Positions 53,901 to 64,000 of a stretch of 64,000 bases of DNA are shown here, one piece after another. Each line of letters begins with the position of its first letter. The first letter of the stretch is position 1. The DNA comes from Coturnix japonica (lineage: Eukaryota; Chordata; Aves; Galliformes; Phasianidae). Under the pieces are notes generated by a model. The model saw only the letters and a list, made by a program, of their open reading frames with translations, did not search any database and was not told the DNA's origin. Position numbers and translations under genes: made by a program. The stretch is taken from assembly GCF_001577835.2 (NCBI RefSeq), contig NC_029516.1, positions 93,454,124-93,518,123 of the forward strand, given 5' to 3'.

Positions 53901-56896
53901 AGCGCAGACATTCCATAAAAGTAGATATAATAGCTGAACTTTCTGAAGGACTGTTTAGTGCTCGCTCATTTGACAACCTGTTGAAAGATAACATTGGGAG
54001 GTGGGAGTAGAAACAGTCAGTTGTCCAGGCTTCAGAGAAACCCACTGTTATACGTCAGCATAACCTTGATTATGTTGCATTTATCCAGACAAAACCCTTT
54101 TAGTTGTCAGATAGAAATGAATTCAAGAGGACACGTTTAAAGAGTCAAAACAATAAAACTAGGCATGTAATACAAATTACATTAAAATTTCTTTTTCATC
54201 GTTTCCGTATTAAATAGAAAGGAAAAAAAAAAAAAACAAACAACTATGTAAATTGAGAAAACCTATCCAATCAAGTATGCAGTTTACTGTTTCGGCTAGT
54301 TGTAAAAGCTAACCTGCAGCTTTCTGTACTCAATAAATAGGCTTAGGTGCTCATGAAATGTTTAGCTGTTTTACTTAGTAACATGGGTTTGAGGGGAAAT
54401 ACTGCTGGTTGGTTGATGGTTGGACTGGACAGTCTTGGAGGTCTCTTCCAACCTTGGTGATTCTATGATTTTACTGCTTTATTTTGCTAATGATCACCTC
54501 ACCATCAATCAAGAACTCATTTTGGTTTAAGTAAGTTTGGTTTAAATAATTTTAGTCTTTAAGACACAGATATATGTATGTTTGAATATATAATTAATAC
54601 ATAATGTGTAAATTACATTTGACAGGAAGCTGGTTTTGACGTTTTAAAGGAAAAAATACAGAAGCAGTAAAAATCCTTTAAAATCAATATAATAAGAATT
54701 AAACTTCCTGTACACAGTAGCTTTCACAACCACAATGCTAACCCTCAATAATCTCTACAATAAAGCAAGACCTCCAGGGTGGCAAGAAGAACCTGATCTC
54801 TCCAGAGTAACTCAATTTGAAATTTATTTTTCCCATTTTTCCTTTCAAAACTTATCATGGAATAAACACAAAACTCTGACGAAGAAAGATAAGAATACTT
54901 TTGGTAAGGAATATGTAATAAAAATCCCGTAGGAGGTTCAACAGGACAGGAACAGCTGTGAAGGATTGACTTTAGCACTGGATATACAGAATGTTCAAAT
55001 TTCAAATGTTATTTTCAGATACCATAGCAAAGAGGGTGTTTTTTTCCCCTCAAACTTAATGATATGCATATTTAAATATCCTCAAGCCAAGAGATACAGT
55101 TACTTATATTTAAATACTTAAAGATTAGTCCTTTTACTGAATATAAGAGACCAGTAACAAATAAATGCATTTTGTGGTTCATACCCTTGAATTATTGAGC
55201 TGAAAAAAGTTTTGAAATATTCCAGCTTTGGTTCTGTGATACCAGGAGGTACCTTGCTAATGAATGGCAAGATATTTGGGTATATAACCGTAGCTAGTCC
55301 TCGTCCACCTTCTCGAAGTACCGTCCACAGTTTTGGTAGAACTCCTTTTCTGGCATTTACATGACTCCAACAATCCTAGAGAAAGAAATATACTTAATGT
55401 AAATTTAAAGAGAATATGTTACTTTGGAGGAACTCTTCAGACATTTAATCTATATGACTAAGTTGCAGATGAAGCAATTTATTGGAAAATTTAAATTTAT
55501 TTGCCCCTAATTTTAAAAATTCTTGTTTCAGATGTGAATTTTTACAAGTAATCGTGATAAAACTGCAGTTAAACACTTTTCTTTAATGATGCTGCACTTA
55601 AGAATCTTTCATAAAGAATATCAGCATAACTGTTTATTTAATTCTGCTCTTATCATTAAGAATAAACATTGATTTCGAAATCCTAACTTCAGAAGCAACA
55701 ACAACTTCAGAACTTCCAGGAAAAATCTGATGATCACAATACCTCAGCACTTCCTTCTCATAACTTAAAAGATTTCCATCCTCTAATCTATCGTCATTCA
55801 AGATATCTACAACACAGCTGTTTAGCATATATCATGTATATGGGGAGCACTGCTTGTCCTACTGTTAACCTTCTTCAAACCAAGAAAAATGTTCTATCTA
55901 CTTTTAATCCAACAGATTCAGGTTAATTTCATTAAACTTATAAAACTACCTATGCTGGATACAACAGATTTGAAAGTTACACTGACACACTAAAGAGAAA
56001 GAATGAGTGTGAATTATTGATAAGTTCATGTTATTAATTAAGAAGAAAACCCAGATAAGCTGCTCCTTTTTCTACACAAATAACTCTGGCACCTGATGAA
56101 AAACTGAATGTGGCATTCCAGTAAGACATTTGCACCTTAGGCTTATTATGTTACCTCAATAGTGGCAATAGCATGAAGGACAGCTTCCCAAAGAGCAGGG
56201 CACACCACTGCATCGCTGTCATCAATGCTGAGAAGAACAGCAGGACAAACTCTCGGCGCTTCAGCTTTCACCAGCTCAGGCAAGTATTGGCAAAAAGCAG
56301 AAGCCAGCTCAAAGAAAGCTGAACGAACCTGACAGAAGAACAAAATCATTAGGCAAATGACAATACATCATTGCTACACATAGTTTTATAACAACAAGGC
56401 GGGCTTCGTATTTTAGCACAACAGCAAAGGTTTAAATATTATGAAAATAAAATAACGTTTAAAATTTGTAAATAATTTGGTCCTTCATAACATGCACTCT
56501 ACTAACATTACATTTCACTTTGAGTCCATCTCCTATTAGGCGAAATTTAGAGCAACGTTATCCATTTACAGTCTAAAAAGTCTAAGAACTGTTTCAAATA
56601 TAATTCAACAAAATATGGAGTTCATTCTTGAAGGATAGAAGAAATTTGTACCTGCTTAGATCCAATGCATTATCTTGAATGAAAACTCACCAAAATAATT
56701 AAAATAAAGTTACCTGTGGTGTGCTGTGTTTACCATATTTCCAAAATTTGTTTTGAGACAGAAGCGACATTAATTTCTCCTCCAATGAATGCATCTCTTT
56801 CTTTGGCAGCATGCTAAGCAACTTTTTTAAGGCTAATAAGGAACAGGTCAAAATCCGGAAAAATTTGGCTTCTCTTTCTTCCTCTGGTACAGTTCT

Positions 56897-56934
<38 letters not shown>

Positions 56935-59900
56935 AAACAAAATTAAAGTGAACCCTAAATTAATCAACAGGATTTCCATATGCTCTAATGCTACCAAATT
57001 ACTCTATAAAGTACTAGAGTCTCAAGTCATCCCATCTTCCACAGCTATTCATAAAAAGATATGAAACAGGAATTAGTATTTAAAGTAGGCAACTGATAAT
57101 TATAAATGCTTTCACAAACCCCAAGGAAAAGTGCTGTGATCTAGACTCACATAACCATTCTCTCTATCGGAGCTAGATCCACTACCTCAGCAAGAAGAGT
57201 AAAACCCAACACAAACCAAGAGTTAAACTTAATAAAGTAGGTTAGCATACTGAGGATCACTGAGTGTGTCAGGGGTTTCTTTCAGAAGGTGATCTTGAAG
57301 AACCTAGGGAGAAAGAAAAAAACCCACAATATATCTATGCACATACACACGCGCAAGAATATAATCATAGAATCACAAGGTTGGAAAGGAGACCATCTAG
57401 TCCAATCGTCCTCCCATTACCATACCCACATACCACTAAACCATATCTCCTAGCTCCTTATAGAGACACAATAATACTATATATTATTCAGAAACAGCTC
57501 TACAGTAAAAGTTGAAAATCCCTAAACTGAGTTTCTTAAATGTATTATAGATACACTAGTGAGTAAGAACACAATTTTAATGATGCCTGTTAAACACAGT
57601 AGCTGTTGTTGAATCCAGACTTCATAATTCTGCAGTCATAAAGCTGCAGTCCTATGCTGACATGTTTCTGGCAAAAGAAAGATGATAAATTGAGGCAAAA
57701 CAAAATGGTTAAGTTGGAGTAAGATGGGCCAGCAATGCAAACTTTATCTTCTTAAATTCAGTTTCACATATGAATAGCAGAGTAGTATTAACCTTGGTAG
57801 CAATACCACTAGTTGGAGCTTTCTGAAACAGTGCTTAGCATTCTTTAATCATCTACTATTGCAGCTAATCTGCATCATTCTAGCTGTCAGCAACATTATT
57901 CAATGACTGAGCATCATTACAGAGAAATGCATGCAGTAACATTCATTTCATTAATTCTTCTGGTTGCGTGGTTCCAGTCATTGCAACATGTCAAACAACA
58001 TAAGAGGTACCTTTGTATCTGTCTTTTCTTCACATTAGTAAGAGCACAGTTTCAGGTGAAAAACAAATTTATCTTACTGAAATTTAACCATGAATAGCTG
58101 GAGACAGGAAGAGTTTTAAACTTTTAATAGAAGTTGACATATACACACAAAGCCTTAAAGAAATACCAACTCACGTTAAGAATTTCTTCTTTACAGAATG
58201 CTAAGGCTTCAGGTTGTTTGCTTGAAGGAAAAGCTTTTTCAAAAGCTTCTTTTGCAGCAGAAGCAGCAGGAGGGTAAGTGTCGCACTGTGCAATTAGCCA
58301 GTATCCCATGATACTTTTTAAGTAAGGTGCCAAGTGTTTCTTCACTTTAAGAATCAGTTGCTCAAAAGATTGCTGAGTTGCTTCTCGAACACGGCGATCG
58401 TGATCCTGTTGAAGCAAAAAAAGTATACTTTTGATGCCAAGCATTTCAAAGAAATTACACATACGCAGAGAAACAAAAGTAGCTCTCTCTCAGTTCAGCC
58501 ATTTTTTGCAATGAATCGAGCTATGTAGATTTAAAAATGTTTAAATACCCCTAAATAAAGGAGACTGCTAACTTAACACCAACATACTCCTGATATAGTA
58601 CACATCCAGAACCATTATCTTTCCCAGATATATATAACTACAGTCATCATTCCTATTTTATACAAGTGTTTAACAGAAATACGGGAGGAAAGAAAAACAG
58701 AAAGCCTTGAAAACATTATGAATTGAAACCACCATAAGCCTACACAAATGGCACACTTACTTGCAGTTTCTTTATACGAGTATGTTTATTTGTATATCAA
58801 TTTACATCATGACTTTCTATGCCCTTGGCTTCTAAAAGAAATATCAAGAATTATTCTAATGGATTCTAATGATTTTCTCTGATCAATATCACGTTTTCAA
58901 TAGCAGCCATTCCAGATGGAGGTATCATGATTAAAGAATGACAAGGTCCAAATGGCAGAAAGAGCCCAGACATCAACAGCTGAAGGTTCCCCCACTGCCA
59001 ATATAGAATCATCTCACTAACAACGAATGCTACTTTCCCTCATTTTCTTTTTCCTGGAATAAGCCAACAATCTCAAAGACAGATATATCAATAAGACGGC
59101 ATTAAGTGCTTTTCCAGGACATATTCAGGGAAATTTCCAAATTTCCAATGTATATTGTTTTGTACTTACTAGCGAGATCTTGCAATAAATTCTTGGCCAG
59201 TAAGGAAGAACACCTTTAACAACTTCTGCTTCTCTTTCTTTGCACATCGTACCAAACTCTTGCATAGCCTAAAAAAAAGACATCAACAGCAAGACTTAAG
59301 AACTGTCACATAGCCACAGTCTCCAGTTTATCAGCTTTTACTAGATACTGCAACTCTCTTCCTCAAATTAATTCCTGAGATTGAGCATCCATACAGTTAG
59401 TTTTATGAATGCTCTGTCAGCACTGCCTGACAGGCAGCCTTAGAAGTCTTCCAAAGTATCTTCTGTACTGCAGCTCTAATAAATATACTGGTATGACCAT
59501 ATGACCGGATAGCTTAATAGATTCCTCTCCCAACCTTCAGAAAACCAAGACCACTCTTCCAAATATGAATTTGTATTGGGGAGAAAGTATACACCTACTT
59601 TTAATTTTGTTATGATATCCCTTTTAGAGAGTTTTCTTAAGACCATTCGAAAATCAGCATCCACGAGGCTGTCTATTTCCTCTGCACCCTGAATTGCAGG
59701 AACATAACCGAGATCATTCTGCGATGTTCCAAAGCCGATAAACCCAGGCACTGTCCCGCGTTCCTTGGCAAGGAGCTCTGCAGCCCGGCCACTGCTAGAA
59801 GGCTAACAAAGGACAGAGACATCAGTCAGCTATATACATCAATCACTTATTTAATTTTGCATACATCAAGCATTCAAAATAATGATACTACTTATAATTA

Positions 59901-61667
59901 ACCTTCTATTTAAAAGAAAGTCTAACATAGAGGGACATCCACACCTTAAACATTGAAATCTGACCTAGAAAATTATTTTCATCTTTATATTCAACATTCA
60001 ATTTCCTTATTATGACTTTAATCCATGAACACTGACGGCATGTTTTTCCTAGTTCTTCTCACTTTATTGCCTATGAACCAGCACAGCTCCCATGGCAAGC
60101 TCAGTGTGCCTGGAGGAAAACTTAGCCACGCACCTAACAAGGAACCAGCAACAAAGTAAAGGGTCAAGAACAACTTAAAAGAATGAAGCAAAAGGATACA
60201 CATGTAAGCCAATGTAACACTATCCCATCAGGCTGCAGAGAGTGGTTTGGAGTTGAGCATTTAATCTAACCAGCCCCAGTTAAGCCAGCATCTAGATCAT
60301 GCTATGGCTTCATGTTTATCTCAGGTATGCTCTTTTGAAGAGACTGAAACTGAGGGATGCTTTAAAGTTATCTGTAATACTGTATCATGGAATCCAACAA
60401 TAAAATAATTAAGGTTGGAAAAGACCACTAAGGTCATCCAGTCTAACCATCAGCCCACTCCCACTAACCACATCCTTCACATCCACGCAATTCTTGAACA
60501 TCTCCAGGGACGGTGACTCCAGCAGCTGCCTGGGCAGCCAGTGTCAGTGCTTCACCACTCTTTCTGAAAAGAAATTGTTCCTAATATCCAACCTGAACCT
60601 CCCCAGAACAAATTGAGGTCATTACCTCTCATCCTATCACTATTACCTGAGAAAAGAGGCTGACCCCCACTACAACCTCCTTTCAGGCTGTGGTAGAGAG
60701 ATGAGGCTGTTTCCTCAGTCTCTCCCCATTACACTTGTGCTCCAGATCCTTTACCAGCTTTGCTGTCCTTTACTGAACTCAAGGCAAAGTCCTCAACACC
60801 TTTCCTGTAGTGAGGGGTGCAAAATTGAACACAGTGCTCCAAGTGCAGTCTCACCAGTGCTGAGTACAATGGATGAACACCCCCCTGGTACTGCTGGCTG
60901 CACTATTACTGATGCAAAGCAGGATGCTGTTGGCTACCTGAGCACACTGCTGGCTGATGACCAATACCCCCACATTCTTTTCCTTCACACATCCTGCCAG
61001 CCACTCTGCCCCAAGCCTGCAGCACTGCATGAAGTTGTTGTGGCTAAAGCACAGGACCCAGCACTAAGTCTTGCTGAACCTCAAAGGGTTCCTTTCACCC
61101 CACTGGTCCAGCCTACCCAGATCCCTCAATAGCACCTTCCTACCCTAATATACACCAAATTTAATTCCTAATGATTGTTAACTTCGTTTTTGGGTAAGGA
61201 CAACTTACTGAAGTTCACTCTACTTTCCTAATTCCCCTCAGGCACACGTGATACACAGACTCACTACCCAACCTTTCTAGAAACACAGTAAGACAATTTT
61301 CCTGCACGTGAAAACTCAGCAACAGGGACGTGCCTCTTTTTACCCCCTCAGAAGACGGCGAGCTGGGTCAGAAGTACATAAAAACACCCCCAATCTCGGT
61401 AAAGTTTCACCCGGGCGATTCAAACCCCAGTCCAGCAAAGAGCCGTCCCGCAGCCCCAGCTGCGGTGCCCACCGCCAGAGGCACGGCCCCTACGACGGCA
61501 ACGGACGGTGAAGGGCGGCCTCAGTGGCCGAGACCACGAACAGCGAGGCCGAGCCCCGCCGCACACCCAGACTGAGCAAGACGACCCCACGAAGGGGGAC
61601 AGGACGGGAACACCTCAGCACTCACCCTCACGTTGCCCTTGGTTCGCTGCTTGTTCTTGCCCCCCAT
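35980..61667 (-). CDS. LTN1: LTN1 (listerin), ribosome quality control E3 ubiquitin ligase, 30 coding exons
   Basis: Exons in transcript order: 61626-61667, 59599-59802, 59170-59268, 58175-58405, 57251-57303, 56714-56894, 56155-56328, 55185-55375, 53833-53977, 52740-53528, 52190-52231, 51274-51466, 49526-49765, 49098-49251, 48706-48856, 47836-48037, 46791-46944, 46410-46514, 45995-46137, 44932-45067, 43908-44052, 43109-43322, 42611-42848, 41707-41781, 40604-40790, 39934-40105, 38272-38492, 37571-37765, 36787-36954, 35980-36042. They sum to 5,307 nt, 1,768 residues plus TGA, against about 1,766 in human; all phases fit. The N terminus [12 protein letters not shown] and block [16 protein letters not shown] match listerin. 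HEAT/ARM-type repeats fill the middle. An RWD-like domain lies near 1560-1690. A RING closes the protein (1717-1763, CMIC to CPLC). Exon 10 codes an acidic, divergent linker. From family knowledge, it binds 60S-peptidyl-tRNA with NEMF and ubiquitinates stalled nascent chains. Confidence 0.97.
36787..36954 (-). CDS. LTN1: LTN1 exon 29, first part of the RING domain
   Basis: This exon codes 56 residues beginning [14 protein letters not shown]. It contains the first RING ligands in CMIC and the [12 protein letters not shown] block. The last ligand pair (CPLC) is in exon 30 at 35980-36042, so the zinc-binding domain is split by the last intron, as in human. The donor is TTG|GTAAGT. The RING recruits the E2 that ubiquitinates the stalled chain. 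Confidence 0.95.
38845..38940 (+). mobile_element. CR1 LINE 3' fragment in LTN1 intron 26
   Basis: GACCTAGAAGCTGGCAACCC through AGGTCCCTCCCAACCC and a short ATTCTGTG tail; antisense to LTN1. Confidence 0.8.
39175..39428 (+). mobile_element. CR1 LINE 3' fragment in LTN1 intron 26
   Basis: TTTAGGTTGGATATTAGGAA, CCCCAGGGAGGTGGTTGAAT, GTTGGACTTGATGATCTTC and an ATTCTATGATTCCATG tail; antisense to the gene. Confidence 0.88.
40524..40576. repeat. A-rich tract in LTN1 intron 25
   Basis: Runs of 16-26 A interrupted by single C residues. On the coding strand it is a T-rich tract beginning only about 28 nt downstream of the exon 25 donor. Confidence 0.9.
46596..46668 (-). mobile_element. Short CR1 LINE 3' fragment in LTN1 intron 17
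   Basis: ATCACAGAATCACAGAG, GGTTGGAAAGGGCCTC and AGTCCAACCCC; sense to LTN1. Confidence 0.8.
47660..47725. repeat. (TG/TA)n microsatellite in LTN1 intron 16
   Basis: Alternating purine-pyrimidine repeats ATGTATATGCATGTG and ACACACACACATATATG; partly palindromic. Confidence 0.85.
50040..51170 (-). mobile_element. Ancient, heavily decayed CR1-type LINE in LTN1 intron 12
   Basis: Scattered words follow the order of an old amniote CR1/L3-type element read in reverse. They include AATTATTAGCTGTATGAAG near 50232, CTGAAGAGTTCTCATTTG near 50401, and TTTTTGAAAGTCATACACTC near 50934. Divergence is high and boundaries are approximate. The call rests on recollection of consensus order only. Confidence 0.5.
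54376..54473 (+). mobile_element. CR1 LINE 3' fragment in LTN1 intron 8
   Basis: GTTGATGGTTGGACTGGACA, GGAGGTCTCTTCCAACC and a GATTCTATGATTTT end; antisense to the gene. Confidence 0.85.
56898..56932. repeat. 35-nt homopolymer (A on plus strand) at LTN1 exon 6 acceptor
   Basis: An uninterrupted run of 35 A on the plus strand. On the coding strand it is T35 followed by GAG and exon 6 (starting at 56894), so it serves as the polypyrimidine tract of that acceptor. Confidence 0.95.
57364..57475 (-). mobile_element. CR1 LINE fragment in LTN1 intron 4
   Basis: ATCATAGAATCACAAGGTTG, CCATCTAGTCCAATCGTC, then CATACCACTAAACCATATC. It ends about 60 bp before exon 5 on the coding strand. Confidence 0.8.
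60398..61135 (-). mobile_element. CR1 LINE 3' region in LTN1 intron 1
   Basis: A long, fairly well preserved CR1 3' region in reverse: AAGGTTGGAAAAGACCACTA, TTGAACATCTCCAGGGACGG, CAGCAGCTGCCTGGGCAGCC. It reaches into the RT C-terminal coding part near 61130. It is the largest CR1 within LTN1 and lies about 0.5 kb from exon 1. Confidence 0.88.
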
Positions 61668-61800
61668 GGCTGCGGCAGCAACACGGGCCGAGGAGCGGAG
61701 ATTCCGGAAGGACGAGCGGGAGAGGCGGGGCCAGAGGAAGTCCCGCCTCCCTTAGGAGCCCTCTGCCCCCCACACACACTTCACCTCACGCCTGAACGAG
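61668..61800 (-). promoter_or_regulatory. LTN1 CpG-island promoter and 5' UTR
   Basis: GC- and CpG-rich sequence runs from about 61370 to 61790 over exon 1 and upstream. It holds an ETS core CCGGAAG at 61704-61710 and a GC box around 61732-61742 (GAGGCGGGGCC), with a second one on the other strand near 61742-61750. The start context (GCAGCCATGGGG on the minus strand) is a good Kozak match. There is no TATA box. Inferred from motifs only. Confidence 0.6.
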
Positions 61801-62094
61801 GAAGGCGTTGGGGCCTTTACAAAGCCGCTGTGTTTTGTTTCAAATTAAAAGGATTTCACGATTTGCATACCCACAGCCGCGGAATTTTGTTTGTATCGAA
61901 CAAAATCACTGCAAGCTATCGCTACAAAAGATGTCCGATCTCATTCTATCTGCACAAATGAGGCTTTTCTGAGTCTGCTCTTCTTAAGAAAAATGTATTG
62001 ATCTCACAGCTTCATGTAGAAATCAATAGAAAACAAAGAAGTCTGGATGTAGTATATGTAAACAGTATAAAATCATGCAAACAACCTTCTTCTC

Positions 62095-62164
62095 CACACA
62101 CCTTTTACTCTTCTTCCTATTACTACTATTACTTCTGCACACACCTTTTACTCTTCTTCCTATT
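62095..62164. repeat. Direct duplication of a 27-bp pyrimidine-rich unit
   Basis: The 27-mer beginning CACACACCTTTTACTC occurs at 62095-62121 and again exactly at 62138-62164, 43 bp apart. The spacer repeats ACT/ATT triplets. It looks like a local tandem duplication. Confidence 0.85.
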
Positions 62165-62278
62165 CATACATTCACTCACTACAATCCCACATTCTGTAAT
62201 TCTACCTATTAGGCTACCAAACAGTCTTTTGTAATTCAGTATGTTATGCAAAGGTCCTTAAAATCAGCAGCTGTAATA

Positions 62279-62375
62279 ACAGAATCATACAGGTTGAAAG
62301 GGATTCAAGATATCATTGAGTCCAGTCCCTGCTACAGCAGTTCCCTACAATAGGTCGCAAAGGAAAGCATCCAAG
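62279..62375 (-). mobile_element. CR1 LINE 3' fragment
   Basis: AGAATCATACAGGTTGAAAG, GATATCATTGAGTCCAGTCC and CTACAGCAGTTCCCTACA. Confidence 0.75.
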
Positions 62376-62547
62376 TGTCCAATCATTCAGTCATTTTCAT
62401 TATTCGGTTCTCATTGAATGCTTGTTTTCTTAGAAAACTGGATTTGTTACATTAAGAAACACCAATTTCCTCTTTGATCAACTGTTGCAGAAAAGAACCT
62501 GTCATGAGATTTAAGTTAGAGATGTAGGCAGTTGGACCCGTGATGAT

Positions 62548-63861
<1,314 letters not shown>

Positions 63862-64000
63862 TTACAGATTACCATATTTTTTTCCGAACAGTTTACTTAG
63901 GCTACCAAACCAATCAGGCCATATTCACTCGCTATTGACATTTAAGTCATCTGACTAAGTCATCTATGATATAAATGTCATAAAAAGCTTTCAATTATCA

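Larger units (their letters stand above)
61801..62547. other. LTN1-RWDD2B intergenic spacer and presumed RWDD2B 3' UTR
   Basis: The short spacer contains a duplicated 27-mer (62095-62164) and a CR1 3' fragment (62279-62375). No canonical AATAAA on the minus strand was found close downstream of the RWDD2B stop, so its 3' end is undetermined. No further gene is seen. Confidence 0.5.

Noticed and set aside
55634-55828. 64-codon minus-strand frame in LTN1 intron 7 as an extra exon
   Set aside because: It has protein-like composition and a possible acceptor, but human listerin has no sequence here and exons 7 and 8 join in phase without it.
60701-61132. 143-codon plus-strand frame
   Set aside because: It lies entirely inside an antisense CR1 copy; the coding sense of that element is the minus strand.
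61308-61961. Overlapping plus-strand frames of up to 145 codons near the LTN1 start
   Set aside because: These arise from the CpG island (Pro/Arg/Ala-rich) and lie antisense to LTN1 exon 1 and promoter; they are typical GC-rich shadows.

Overview
The window looks like nuclear DNA from a bird, most likely a galliform (chicken-like) species. Three signs point there: many CR1 LINE fragments ending in short ATTCTATG-type tails, two mariner copies that resemble the galliform Galluhop family, and a compact run of orthologues of human chromosome 21 genes. The genes were identified by matching spliced translations to remembered vertebrate proteins. No database search was run.

Layout. Positions 1 to about 30,460 hold no recognisable protein-coding gene. 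This AT-rich stretch carries CR1 fragments on both strands, a mariner copy with transposase remnants (about 22,587-23,600), a small mariner fragment (about 346-505), an LTR-like fossil (about 26,790-27,110) and a tRNA-headed SINE with a CR1-like tail (about 21,233-21,366). At 30,610-33,218 lies a complete six-exon N6AMT1 (HEMK2) on the plus strand, with a CpG-rich promoter and a 3' UTR that can form two strong hairpins. A gap of about 2 kb follows. LTN1 (listerin) then runs on the minus strand from its ATG at 61,667 to its stop at 35,980. All 30 coding exons could be placed with consistent phase, giving 1,768 codons plus stop. Upstream of LTN1, and also on the minus strand, are the last two coding exons of RWDD2B (62,548-63,823). 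The rest of RWDD2B lies beyond the right edge.

Functionally, two neighbours act at the end of translation. N6AMT1 is the catalytic subunit of the methyltransferase that modifies the GGQ glutamine of release factor eRF1. LTN1 is the E3 ligase that ubiquitinates nascent chains stalled on 60S subunits. RWDD2B has an RWD domain and no firmly known role. N6AMT1 and LTN1 converge tail to tail here. The LTN1 introns carry several CR1 insertions, one very old CR1 copy, and a 35-nt homopolymer pressed against the exon 6 splice acceptor.

I see no evidence for a wholly new gene system. The best leads are the SINE, the 3' UTR hairpins, the homopolymer splice acceptor and a few candidate conserved non-coding elements.
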